Shown here: piece by piece, positions 7,618 to 14,370 of the stretch | Layout of the letters: every line of letters begins with the position of its first letter | Position numbering within the stretch: position 1 is the first letter of the stretch | Assembly (NCBI GenBank): GCA_022572105.1 | Contig: JACZWN010000031.1 | Location: 1 to 21,100 of the forward strand | Length of the DNA: 21,100 nucleotides | Direction: 5' to 3' | Source of the DNA: Pseudomonadota bacterium | Lineage (GTDB): Bacteria > Pseudomonadota > Alphaproteobacteria > Kiloniellales > J153 | Notes under the pieces: model-generated | What the model was told of the DNA's origin: nothing | Databases searched by the model: none | What the model saw: the letters and a program-made list of their open reading frames with translations, nothing else | Position numbers and translations under genes: made by a program

Positions 7618-8144
7618 GGCCGCCCTCCCCGCGCCGCGTTGGCGCTACGCTGCTCGGCGGCGGCCCAGCGGCGCCCGCTGGCCGCGGTGTGGGCATGGCA
7701 GATGGCGACCGCCAAGGCATCGGCCGCATCCGCCGTCGCGATTTCGCACCCCGGCAGCAAGCGTCCGACCATCATGGCGACCTGCTCCTTGCTCGCGTGG
7801 CCGGTGCCGACCACCGCCTGCTTGACGATCATCGGCAGGTACTCGGCGACCGGCATGGGGCTGAGCGCCGGCGTCAACAGCGCGATGCCGCGCGCCATGC
7901 CGAGCTTGAGCGTCGAGGACGGGTTCTGGTTGGACAGGCTGGTCTCCACCGCCGCCTCGTCGGGCGTGTACTCGGCGAGCACCGCCGAGATGCCTTCGTG
8001 CAACTGGACCAAGCGCTCGGCCACCGGGCGCGCCGAATCGGAGGCCACCACGCCGTTGGCGACGTGGCGCAACCGGTTGCCGTCGGCCTCGATAACGCCC
8101 CAGCCGGTACGGCGCAGGCCCGGGTCCAGTCCGATGACGCGCAT
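7614..8144 (-). CDS. ruvC: Crossover-junction endonuclease RuvC
   Basis: Dimeric RNase H-fold nuclease that cuts Holliday junctions. The 176-residue protein keeps all four acidic catalytic residues: Asp7 (GLDPG), Glu67 (AAVETSL), Asp139 and Asp142 (ADAADALA), matching Asp7, Glu66, Asp138 and Asp141 of E. coli. Lys108 and Lys119 also match known DNA-contact lysines. The loop after the catalytic Glu reads ETSLSNQNPSSTLKLG, so Leu70 occupies the position of E. coli Phe69, an aromatic residue implicated in stacking on junction bases; most relatives I recall have Phe there. A GGGGGAG ribosome site precedes the ATG. The gap from yebC is 33 bases. Function is very likely retained, but the Phe-to-Leu change deserves attention. 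Confidence 0.96.
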   Translation of the reverse strand: MRVIGLDPGLRRTGWGVIEADGNRLRHVANGVVASDSARPVAERLVQLHEGISAVLAEYTPDEAAVETSLSNQNPSSTLKLGMARGIALLTPALSPMPVAEYLPMIVKQAVVGTGHASKEQVAMMVGRLLPGCEIATADAADALAVAICHAHTAASGRRWAAAEQRSANAARGGRP

Positions 8145-8177
8145 GCTCCCCCGCTGTTCCCGCTTCTTGGCCGCCGG

Positions 8178-8927
8178 TCAGGCCGTCAGCCGAGTCATGA
8201 TCGCGTCGGCGATCTCGAAATTCGCCGCCACCTGTTGAACGTCGTCGTTGTCGTCCAGGGCGTCGAGCAGCTTGAGCAAGGTCTCGGCGTGCCGCTCGTC
8301 GACATTCACCGTGGTTTGCGGCTTCCACGCGAGGTGCGCCTCGCGCGGATCGCCGAAGCGCCCCGTCAGCGCATCGCGCACGGTGTTGAAGTCGTCCGGA
8401 TCGCAGGTGATCTCGTGGCCCTCGGCCGTGCTCTCGACGTTGTCGGCGCCGGCTTCGGCGGCCGCCTCGAAGACCTCCTCGGCCGAGCCCACGGCCTGGT
8501 CGAAGGCAACGAGGCCGACGCGGTTGAACATGAACGACACGGAGTTGGTCTCGCCCAGGCTGCCGCCGTGCTTGCTGAACGCCGAGCGCACCTCGGAGGC
8601 GGTCCGGTTGCGGTTGTCGGTCAACGCCTCGACGATGAGCGCCACCCCGCCCGGGCCGTAGCCCTCGTAGCGGATCTCCTCGTAGGAGACATCGTCCTCG
8701 CCGCCGGCGACCCGCTTGATCGCGCGATCGACGTTGTCCTTCGGCATGTTGGCCGCGCGCGCCGCCGAAATGGCCGCGCGCAGGCGCGGGTTCTTGTCGG
8801 GCTCGGGCAGGCCGGACTTTGCGGCCACCGTGATCTCGCGGATCAGCCGCGCGAAGATCTTGGCGCGCTTTTGGTCCTGCGCACCTTTCCGATACATGAT
8901 GTTCTTGTATTGCGAATGGCCCGACAT
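8178..8927 (-). CDS. yebC: YebC/PmpR/TACO1-family protein
   Basis: A 249-residue member of the YebC family with the characteristic N-terminus MSGHSQYKNIMYRKGAQDQKRA (canonical SKWxNIxxRKxxQDxKR), followed by FARLIREITVAAKSG, NPRLRAAISAARAANMPKDN and the second and third domains (YEGYGPGGVALIVEALTDN). The family was long annotated as transcriptional regulators; more recent work ties members to relief of ribosome stalling at proline-rich sequences, a role parallel to EF-P. It is the promoter-proximal gene of the minus-strand cluster and usually precedes ruvC. Which of these roles applies cannot be told from the sequence. Confidence 0.96.
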   Translation of the reverse strand: MSGHSQYKNIMYRKGAQDQKRAKIFARLIREITVAAKSGLPEPDKNPRLRAAISAARAANMPKDNVDRAIKRVAGGEDDVSYEEIRYEGYGPGGVALIVEALTDNRNRTASEVRSAFSKHGGSLGETNSVSFMFNRVGLVAFDQAVGSAEEVFEAAAEAGADNVESTAEGHEITCDPDDFNTVRDALTGRFGDPREAHLAWKPQTTVNVDERHAETLLKLLDALDDNDDVQQVAANFEIADAIMTRLTA

Positions 8928-9282
8928 GACCGATCGATCCTAGATGCTGGGGTGCTCGATGTTAAGTCTACCACATCTTGTGGCCTGGCACGCACCTGTT
9001 GCGGCCCGTGTCCCGATTGAGGTCACGAAGACGCACAGGCCACGAAATAATCGCCCAATATGGCGACATTGCGGCGTCTTCTAGCAGGATTTGCCCGCCG
9101 CCAGAAACCCCCGGCCGCCAAAGCCCCGAGCGGCCCTCGCCGGGGCCGCGGGCGGGGCCCAAGGTTAACTCCGTTTTAAGAGCCTAGGCGCAATGATGGT
9201 CGCCCGTGACGGCCGGCGCCCTCCACGCGCGGGGACCCGGTCAAGAAAAGCCGCCAAGATAAGCCAATGAACGGAAGCACCC
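8928..9282. other. Divergent intergenic region between yebC and the 9283 gene
   Basis: About 355 bases with no supportable gene. It should contain the promoter of the long yebC-ruv-tol cluster (minus strand) and that of the small plus-strand gene. I see two short inverted repeats: CCACA-TCT-TGTGG (8971-8983) and TCGCC-N6-GGCGA (9051-9066). A possible minus-strand -10 (TAGACT, 8969-8964) lacks a good -35. The part from 9105 to 9165 is very GC-rich and the part around 9165-9180 (GGTTAACTCCGTTTTAAGAG) is AT-rich and could hold a plus-strand promoter, but no pair of elements is convincing. Confidence 0.5.
8971..8983. promoter_or_regulatory. Inverted repeat upstream of yebC, possible operator
   Basis: CCACA-TCT-TGTGG is a 5-bp perfect inverted repeat with a 3-base spacer, 44 bases upstream of the yebC start and next to a weak TAGACT -10 element. 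Its position suits a repressor site, but a short palindrome of this size can arise by chance. Confidence 0.25.
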
Positions 9283-9561
9283 ATGTCGTTGCCCAGTAAT
9301 GTGCCCGAACTCGCGACCCCGAGCGAGGCCGCCGCGGACGAGGCGGAAGTAGCCCGCTGTCTGGAAGAGGCCGCGCGGATGGTTCAGAGCTTCGCCGATG
9401 CCGGCGGCACCGCGGCTTTGGTCGCCCTGCTCGCCACCGCCGAGGAAGACCCGGGCCCGGCCGCCGAGCGGGCCCTGGGGCTCGCCAAGACGGTGACCAA
9501 GCAGACCGGGACCCTGCACGGCGAGGTCGCGCGCTTCCTGACGACCACGCAAGCTTCCTAG
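9283..9561 (+). CDS. Small acidic Ala-rich hypothetical protein
   Basis: A 92-residue product that I do not recognise. It is rich in Ala and Glu (for example EAEVARCLEEAARMVQSFAD and TAEEDPGPAAERALGLAKTV), with no signal peptide or membrane segment, and should be mostly helical, perhaps a small helical bundle. The ATG at 9283 is preceded by GGAAG with a 5-base gap. Codon use looks coding: GC-rich third positions throughout. A 103-codon frame on the opposite strand covers the same bases, but it lacks a ribosome site and recognisable features. The gene stands alone on the plus strand between two minus-strand groups, and converges on the 9601 gene. Confidence 0.6.
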   Translation: MSLPSNVPELATPSEAAADEAEVARCLEEAARMVQSFADAGGTAALVALLATAEEDPGPAAERALGLAKTVTKQTGTLHGEVARFLTTTQAS

Positions 9562-9562
9562 C

Positions 9563-9577
9563 CGCGCGACACGCGCG
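9563..9577. terminator. GC hairpin between two convergent genes
   Basis: CGCGCG-ACA-CGCGCG directly follows the stop of the small plus-strand gene and lies 24 bases past the end of the convergent minus-strand gene. It is a strong 6-bp hairpin with a 3-base loop but has no T-run on either side, so intrinsic termination is only possible, not shown. Confidence 0.3.
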
Positions 9578-9600
9578 TTCCGGAACCCATCCCCACCAGA

Positions 9601-10425
9601 TCAGCCGGTCTCCGCCTCGGGCTCGGTCGGACTGAGCCGCCCGCCGGCGCGCAGCGGCGCGACCCGCTTGGCCAGCCCGGTCTTGTCGTCGGTCTCGACG
9701 AAGACCGCGCACAGCGTGCCCTCGCCACCCGCCACGCTCAGGTGCCCGCCGCGCAGCTTGCGCGTGAAGCGGGAGATGGGCTCGGCCTTGTCCATGCCGA
9801 TCACCGAATCGTAGTCGCCGCACATGCCGGCGTCGGTCTGATAGGCGGTGCCGCCGGGCAGGATCATGGTGTCCGAGGTCGGCACGTGGGTGTGAGTGCC
9901 GACGCAGAGGCTGGCGCGGCCGTCGACGAAATGGCCCATGGCCATCTTCTCGCTGGTCGCCTCGGCGTGCATGTCGACGACGATGGCCTGGACCGTGGCG
10001 CCGAGGCGGTGCTTGGCGAGCTCGCGCTCGACGCAGGCGAAGGGGTCGTCGAGCGGGTCCATGAACAACCGGCCCATGACGTTGAGCACCAGGATCTTGC
10101 GCCCCCCCGGCGCCGGGTAAACGGCGGCGCCGCGCCCGGGCGTGCCGCTCGGATAGTTCTGGGGGCGCAGGAGACGCGGCTCGCGGTCGATCGTGGCGGC
10201 CGCGTCGCGCTGGTCCCAGATATGGTTGCCGCTGCTGATCACGTCGACGCCGGCGGCGAAGAGGTCGTCACAGATCTTTGCCGTGATGCCGAAGCCGCCG
10301 GCCGCGTTCTCACCGTTGGCGATCGTGAAGTCGATCGCAAGCTGCCGGCGCAGGCGCGCCAGGTGCTCGACGATCGCCTCGCGGCCGGGCCGGCCGACGA
10401 CGTCGCCGCAAAACAGAAGCCTCAT
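9601..10425 (-). CDS. YmdB-family metallophosphoesterase (TIGR00282 type)
   Basis: A 274-residue cytoplasmic binuclear-metal phosphodiesterase. The metal-binding motifs are in order: GDVVGRPGR (Asp8), IANGENAAGG (Glu39, Asn40), SSGNHIWDQRD (Asn67, His68), VDMHAEATSEK (His153) and VGTHTHVPTSD (His178, His180). Together they match the YmdB family, whose studied members cleave 2',3'-cyclic nucleotides or cAMP. The length is normal and all motifs are intact. The start at 10425 gives the usual MRLLFCGDVVG beginning. It lies 39 bases after fthC and is probably cotranscribed with it. The substrate is unknown. Confidence 0.93.
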   Translation of the reverse strand: MRLLFCGDVVGRPGREAIVEHLARLRRQLAIDFTIANGENAAGGFGITAKICDDLFAAGVDVISSGNHIWDQRDAAATIDREPRLLRPQNYPSGTPGRGAAVYPAPGGRKILVLNVMGRLFMDPLDDPFACVERELAKHRLGATVQAIVVDMHAEATSEKMAMGHFVDGRASLCVGTHTHVPTSDTMILPGGTAYQTDAGMCGDYDSVIGMDKAEPISRFTRKLRGGHLSVAGGEGTLCAVFVETDDKTGLAKRVAPLRAGGRLSPTEPEAETG

Positions 10426-10464
10426 GAAGAACCCGTCCGAACTCTTTTCCGTAATTTTACCCGG

Positions 10465-11097
10465 TTATTCGGCTTTCGATCCGATTTTCGGGCCGATCTC
10501 GATCGCCTCGGCCTCGGTGACCAGCCAATCGAGCGGCTGATCGTCACCATCGTGCGGCACCTCGGCCACCTCCTGGGCCGCGTAGGCAACCCCGACGGCA
10601 AGTGTTTCGCCCGCGCGCCGCAGCCCGGTCAAGGTCCGGTCGTAGAAGCCGCCGCCGTAGCCGAGGCGATACCCGGCGCGGTCGAAGGCCAGGAGCGGCA
10701 CGATGAGCACGCGCGGCGTGAGTTCGGGCCGGTCGGCGAGCGGCTCCCGGGTGCCGAGGCCGGCCGGCTCCAGGGGATCGCCGGACCGCCAGGCGCGGAA
10801 GACGAGCGGGCGGCCGCGCGCGACCACCACCGGGAGCGCGATCGGATGCCCGTCCTCGTGCAGGCGGTGCATCAGCGGGCGCGGGTCGACTTCGCTGCCG
10901 ATCGGCCAGTAGGCGGAAACCACACAGCCCTCGGGACAACCCCTGGAGAGGGTCTGCGCGCCGATTACCCGCTCGCACAGCGCGTACGCCGCCGCCTCCG
11001 GGTCGCCGGCGGCGGCGGCCTCGGCGCGGCGCAGCTTGGCTTTTTTCCTCAGTTCGCGTTTAAGTTCGTCAAGCGAAGAAATTTCGGACTCCACCAT
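10465..11097 (-). CDS. fthC: 5-formyltetrahydrofolate cyclo-ligase
   Basis: Converts 5-formyl-THF to 5,10-methenyl-THF with ATP, returning the stored folate to one-carbon metabolism. The 210-residue product contains an early basic segment (LKRELRKKAKLRRAEAA), VSAYWPIGSEVDPRPLM (about 60-76), and the ATP-binding signature YGGGFYDRTL (147-156), with PHDGDDQPLDWLVTE near the C-terminus. The length is normal. In many proteobacteria this gene (ygfA) lies directly downstream of the 6S RNA gene and zapA, exactly the arrangement here. The spacer from the 6S RNA is about 80 bases and holds a hairpin at 11154-11176 and a smaller one at 11114-11126 (GGGCG-CTA-CGCCC). Confidence 0.95.
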   Translation of the reverse strand: MVESEISSLDELKRELRKKAKLRRAEAAAAGDPEAAAYALCERVIGAQTLSRGCPEGCVVSAYWPIGSEVDPRPLMHRLHEDGHPIALPVVVARGRPLVFRAWRSGDPLEPAGLGTREPLADRPELTPRVLIVPLLAFDRAGYRLGYGGGFYDRTLTGLRRAGETLAVGVAYAAQEVAEVPHDGDDQPLDWLVTEAEAIEIGPKIGSKAE

Positions 11098-11153
11098 GCG
11101 GGCTCCGAGGCAAGGGCGCTACGCCCGGCGACGCGCGCCCCCATGTCATCGAA

Positions 11154-11176
11154 CCGCCGAGCCCTCGACCCGGCGG
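11154..11176 (-). terminator. Hairpin directly after the 6S RNA
   Basis: On the minus strand CCGCCG and CGGCGG form a perfect 6-bp stem with an 11-base loop, starting right where the 6S closing stem ends. There is no T-run, so it could be a weak or Rho-assisted terminator, or a processing mark between 6S RNA and fthC. Confidence 0.35.
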
Positions 11177-11341
11177 ACATCCACCCAGGGGACGATTCGG
11201 AAGGAAAGCGGGCGGTGCCACACGAGCCGTTGGCCTATGAACTTCCTCTTGTGGCCTGCACAGCAGGTGGGCGCCATATACCGGAACCACGGCCCCGGCA
11301 GGGACAGCTCCCTAGAGTAAAGCATTGGCCCCAGGGAATGT
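11177..11341 (-). ncRNA. ssrS: 6S RNA (RNA polymerase sigma-70 regulator)
   Basis: The zapA-fthC spacer is the classic location of 6S RNA, and its minus strand folds as expected. ACATtCCCtGGGG (11341-11329) pairs with CCCCtGGGtggATGT (11191-11177), with one U-U mismatch and a small bulge. Inside are AT-richer strands around AATGCTTTACTCTA and CGCTTTCCTTCCGAATCG, forming the large central bubble. Next come TGCC/GGCA and GGGCCGTGG/CCAACGGCTC, and a hairpin CCTGC-TGT-GCAGG. GGGAGCTGTCCC follows the 5' bubble strand, as GGGCCAGTCCCC does in E. coli. The RNA would mimic an open promoter and bind RNA polymerase. Ends are approximate, about 165 nt. Pairing is by hand, not covariance. Confidence 0.78.
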
Positions 11342-11402
11342 AAGGCCTGACGCACCCAGCAGCACCGCCCGCGGCAACTGTAAGCCGCGATGTCTTAAAA
11401 CC

Positions 11403-11408
11403 AGTATA
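11403..11408 (-). promoter_or_regulatory. Possible -10 element between zapA and 6S RNA
   Basis: TATACT (minus strand, within GGTTATACTGG) follows the zapA stop by a few bases. Transcription would begin near 11396, about 55 bases before the 6S closing stem, so the RNA would need 5' trimming. No good -35 is seen. A stem GCGGC-N8-GCCGC (11388-11371) lies in the leader. Confidence 0.28.
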
Positions 11409-11414
11409 ACCTAT

Positions 11415-11750
11415 TTAGGCCCCCCCGAGGCGTGTGGCAATAGCCTCGATGCGCTGGGCGCAGGCCTCGAGCGTCTCGGCCGCGGCCTCTTCCCCTGGCG
11501 CGCCCTTGGGATCGGCCCCGGCCTTGAGGGCGTGCAGCTCCTTGTAGGCCTCGAACAGCTCGTCGGCGACCACCAGACTCGCCAGGACCAGGAGTCGTCC
11601 CTCGCCCACTTGACCGACCGCGGCCGCCATATCCCGCACCTGCTCGTCGAGGTGCTCGGCCAGCTTTCGAAGGTGCCCCTCCTGTCCGTCGTCGCAGGTC
11701 ACGTCGTAGGCGCGGTCGTTGATGGTGAGCGAGATCTGAGTCATGGTCAC
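11415..11750 (-). CDS. zapA: Cell division protein ZapA
   Basis: A 111-residue FtsZ-ring-associated protein that cross-links FtsZ filaments. The N-terminal globular part carries TQISLTINDRAYDVTCDDGQEGHLRKLAEHLDEQV (the family's LxI-x-G-xxY-x3-C-x4-E-x2-L-x3-A pattern), followed by VGEGRLLVLASLVVADELFEA and a C-terminal helical, coiled-coil tail with Glu- and Ala-rich sequence. ATG 11750 overlaps the stop of the upstream coiled-coil gene in ATGA; an ATG two codons later is also possible. It lies upstream of 6S RNA and fthC, a widely conserved order. Confidence 0.93.
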   Translation of the reverse strand: MTMTQISLTINDRAYDVTCDDGQEGHLRKLAEHLDEQVRDMAAAVGQVGEGRLLVLASLVVADELFEAYKELHALKAGADPKGAPGEEAAAETLEACAQRIEAIATRLGGA

Positions 11751-11965
11751 GACTCCAGCGTTGCCTTCAAGCGTGTGATGGTCTTGTCCAGGCGCGTGGC
11801 GACCGCGTCGGCCGCATCCTGCAGGGCCGAATTTTCCCGTTGCGCCGCCTCCAGGGCCTCGCGCAGCTCCGCCTCGCCCGCGCCGGCCGTGCGCGACTCC
11901 ACCACCCGCTCCAAGTTGTCGAGAGCCGACTGCAGCCTCTTCGCGGCTCGATCCAATTGCGCCAT
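11747..11965 (-). CDS. Small coiled-coil protein cotranslated with ZapA (ZauP-like, DUF4164 type)
   Basis: A 72-residue all-helical protein: MAQLDRAAKRLQSALDNLERVVESR, then a Gly/Ala break and AELREALEAAQRENSALQDAADAVATRLDKTITRLKATLES, with heptad-like spacing of Leu and Ala. The frame is open upstream to 12010, but ATG 11965 is preferred: it has GGGGAG about 7 bases upstream and the residues before it are low-quality. The stop overlaps zapA by 4 bases. In Caulobacter a coiled-coil partner of ZapA, ZauP, is encoded in the zapA operon; by size, fold and position this is the likely counterpart. I did not align it with ZauP, so I leave the symbol blank. Confidence 0.82.
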   Translation of the reverse strand: MAQLDRAAKRLQSALDNLERVVESRTAGAGEAELREALEAAQRENSALQDAADAVATRLDKTITRLKATLES

Positions 11966-12040
11966 GATGGTCTCCCCCCGGCCGCGGTTACAATTGAAGC
12001 CGAATCCCACGGCTTCCGCGTACCCGTTTGAACGCTAAGC

Positions 12041-12070
12041 ACAATACCCGTGGGGGCGTTCGCCGGTCAA
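12041..12070 (-). promoter_or_regulatory. Candidate sigma-70 promoter for the zauP-zapA-6S-fthC group
   Basis: On the minus strand TTGACC (12070-12065) and TATTGT (12046-12041) are 18 bases apart. Transcription would start near 12034, about 70 bases before the coiled-coil gene at 11965. This is the best minus-strand pair in the divergent spacer with tkt. Confidence 0.48.
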
Positions 12071-12115
12071 CCGCCGCTCTCGGCGCGGCGCGCAGGTGGC
12101 CGAAGCCAAGCGCCA

Positions 12116-12142
12116 TGAGATTCGGGTGAGATTCGGTTGACG
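12116..12142 (+). promoter_or_regulatory. 11-bp-phased direct repeat abutting a -35 element upstream of tkt
   Basis: TGAGATTCGG occurs at 12116-12125 and again at 12127-12136, and a third TGA begins at 12138, so TGA recurs every 11 bases on one face of the helix. The second copy touches TTGACG (12137-12142), a possible -35; the matching -10 at a 17-base gap is CATGTT (12160-12165), which is weak. A weak promoter with phased upstream repeats is the usual look of an activator-dependent promoter. The regulator is unknown. Confidence 0.35.
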
Positions 12143-12227
12143 GCCCCGGCCCGCGGCGGCATGTTGCGCGCGAACTCGCTGAACCCGGCTCCCGATAACG
12201 GCGGCCGCTCCGCCCCCCGGCACCTAC

Positions 12228-14288
12228 ATGGATCGCAAGATGGACGCAGCGCCGTCATCCGTCTCGAAATCAGGCGTTTCGGCGCCCGCCGTCGCGCCCG
12301 GCGCCAGGCATAAGGACGCCAGGCACAAGGACATGGCGAACGCGATCCGGGCGCTCGCCATGGACGCGGTGCAGCGGGCCAATTCGGGCCATCCCGGCCT
12401 GCCCATGGGCATGGCCGACGTGGCCACGGTGCTGTTCACCCGCTTCCTCGCGTTCGATCCGAAGCGCCCCGACTGGCCGGACCGCGACCGCTTCGTGCTC
12501 TCGGCCGGGCACGGCTCCATGCTGCTTTACGCGCTCTTGCACCTGACCGGCTACCCGGACATGACGCTGGACGAGATCAAGAACTTCCGCCAGCTCGGCA
12601 GCCGCACGCCCGGCCACCCGGAATACGGCCACGCCGCCGGCATCGAGACCACCACCGGGCCGCTCGGCCAGGGGCTCGGCAACGCGGTCGGCATGGCGCT
12701 GGCCGAGCGCCTGCTCAACGCGCGATTCGGCGATGGGGTCGTCGACCACAGGACCTACGTCATCACCGGCGACGGCTGCCTCATGGAGGGCATCAGCCAC
12801 GAGGCGGCCTCGCTCGCCGGCCATCTGCGCCTGTCCAAGCTGACCGTGCTGTTCGACGACAACCAGATCTCGATCGACGGGCCGACCTCGCTGACCTGCT
12901 CCGACGACCAGCTCGGGCGCTTCCGGGCCTACGGCTGGAACACCGCAAGCGTCGACGGCCACGACCCCGAGGCGGTCGCGGCGGCGATCGCGGCGGCGCG
13001 CGCGAGCGCGCGGCCGTCGCTCATCGCCTGCCGGACCGTGATCGGCTTCGGCGCGCCGACCAAGGCGGGCACCGCCAAAGCCCACGGCGCGCCGCTCGGC
13101 GAGGAGGAGATAGCCGGCGCCCGCGAGAAGCTCGGCTGGCCGCATCCGCCGTTCGAGATCCCCGGCGACGTCCTGGCCGCTTGGCGCACCGCCGGCGCGC
13201 GCGGCGCCGAGGCCGCGAGCGCCTGGGACGTGCGCCTGGCCACCCTCGACGCCGAGACCCGCGCCGAGTTCGAGCGCCGCATCGCAGGCGAACTGCCCGC
13301 GGACTGGCGCGAGGCGCTGACCGAGATGAAGCGCGCCGCCGTCGAGGAGGCGCCCAAGATCGCCACCCGGGTCGCCTCCCAGCGCGTGCTCGACGCGCTC
13401 GCCGAACGGATCCCGGAGCTGGTCGGCGGCTCGGCGGATCTCACCGGCTCGAACAACACCAAGGCAGCCGGCCAGGCGATCGTCTCGGCCGAGAATTTCG
13501 CGGGCGGCTACGTCCACTACGGGGTGCGCGAGCACGCCATGGCCGCGGCCATGAACGGCCTGGCGCTGCACGGCGGCGTGATCCCCTACGGCGGCACCTT
13601 CCTGTTGTTCTCCGACTACTGCCGGCCGTCGATCCGGCTCTCGGCGCTGATGGGCCAGCGGGTCATCTACGTCATGACCCACGATTCGATCGGGCTCGGC
13701 GAGGACGGGCCGACCCATCAGCCGATCGAACACCTGGCCGCGCTCAGGGCGATACCCAACCTGGCGGTGTTCCGCCCGGCCGATCTGGTCGAGACGGCGG
13801 AGTGCTGGGAGCTGGCGCTGGAGCGGCGCGCGGGCCCTTCCGTGCTGGCCCTGACCCGCCAGGGCCTGCCGGCGCTGCGCCGGGACTGCGCCGAGAACCT
13901 CTCGGCCCACGGCGCCTACATCCTGGCCCCGGCCGAGAGCGAGCGCCGGGTCACCCTGATCGCCTCGGGCTCTGAGGTTTCGATCGCGCTGGAGGCGCGC
14001 GGGCTGCTCGCCGATCAGGACATCTCGGCCGCGGTCGTCTCCATGCCGTGCTGGGAGCTGTTCCAGGCGCAGCCGGCCCATTACCGGGACGAGGTGCTCG
14101 GGCCGCCGGGCGGACCGCGCATCGGCATCGAGGCGGGCATGCGCCAGGGCTGGGACGCCTTCCTTCAAGCGGACGATGGCTTCGTCGGCATGACCGGCTT
14201 CGGTGCCTCGGCGCCGGCCAAGGATCTCTACGCGCACTTCGGGATCACCGCGCAGGCCGTGGTCGCGGCGGTCGAGGCGCGGCTGTGA
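12228..14288 (+). CDS. tkt: Transketolase
   Basis: Thiamine-diphosphate enzyme moving two-carbon units between sugar phosphates in the pentose phosphate and Calvin pathways. The 686-residue product has the N-terminal ThDP-binding domain (ANSGHPGLPMGMAD; HPEYGHAAGIETTTGPLGQG; the GDG-N28-N type motif GDGCLMEG at 181-188 with Asn212), the pyrimidine domain (VGGSADLTGSN, YGVREHAMAAAMNG with the catalytic Glu) and the C-terminal domain. Family homology begins at ARHKDMANAIRALAMDA; the first 25-35 residues are variable and include a duplicated ARHKD encoded by a 15-bp tandem repeat (12303-12332). No start has a good ribosome site; ATG 12228 and ATG 12240 are both possible. First gene of the tkt-fba-gap group. 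Confidence 0.96.
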   Translation: MDRKMDAAPSSVSKSGVSAPAVAPGARHKDARHKDMANAIRALAMDAVQRANSGHPGLPMGMADVATVLFTRFLAFDPKRPDWPDRDRFVLSAGHGSMLLYALLHLTGYPDMTLDEIKNFRQLGSRTPGHPEYGHAAGIETTTGPLGQGLGNAVGMALAERLLNARFGDGVVDHRTYVITGDGCLMEGISHEAASLAGHLRLSKLTVLFDDNQISIDGPTSLTCSDDQLGRFRAYGWNTASVDGHDPEAVAAAIAAARASARPSLIACRTVIGFGAPTKAGTAKAHGAPLGEEEIAGAREKLGWPHPPFEIPGDVLAAWRTAGARGAEAASAWDVRLATLDAETRAEFERRIAGELPADWREALTEMKRAAVEEAPKIATRVASQRVLDALAERIPELVGGSADLTGSNNTKAAGQAIVSAENFAGGYVHYGVREHAMAAAMNGLALHGGVIPYGGTFLLFSDYCRPSIRLSALMGQRVIYVMTHDSIGLGEDGPTHQPIEHLAALRAIPNLAVFRPADLVETAECWELALERRAGPSVLALTRQGLPALRRDCAENLSAHGAYILAPAESERRVTLIASGSEVSIALEARGLLADQDISAAVVSMPCWELFQAQPAHYRDEVLGPPGGPRIGIEAGMRQGWDAFLQADDGFVGMTGFGASAPAKDLYAHFGITAQAVVAAVEARL

Positions 14289-14370
14289 CCGAGCCGGCGC
14301 CGCGCGTTTCGGCCTGCGTTGCGGGAATCACGGTTCAACAGGGAAAAATCAACATCGGGGAACTCGGGCG

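Noticed and set aside
8928..9282. SOS (LexA) box in front of yebC-ruvCAB
   Set aside because: I looked for GTTC-N7-GTTC and its complement and found none in the spacer.
12116..12140. CbbR (LysR-type) site upstream of tkt
   Set aside because: The TGA half-sites are separated by 8 bases, not the 7 of the T-N-A-N7-T-N-A core, and no cbb genes are visible, so I keep the repeat but not the regulator.
12270..14237. A 655-codon minus-strand open frame opposite tkt
   Set aside because: It lies exactly opposite a certain transketolase gene, is rich in Arg, Gly and Ala as expected of a GC-rich antisense frame, and shows no motif or ribosome site.
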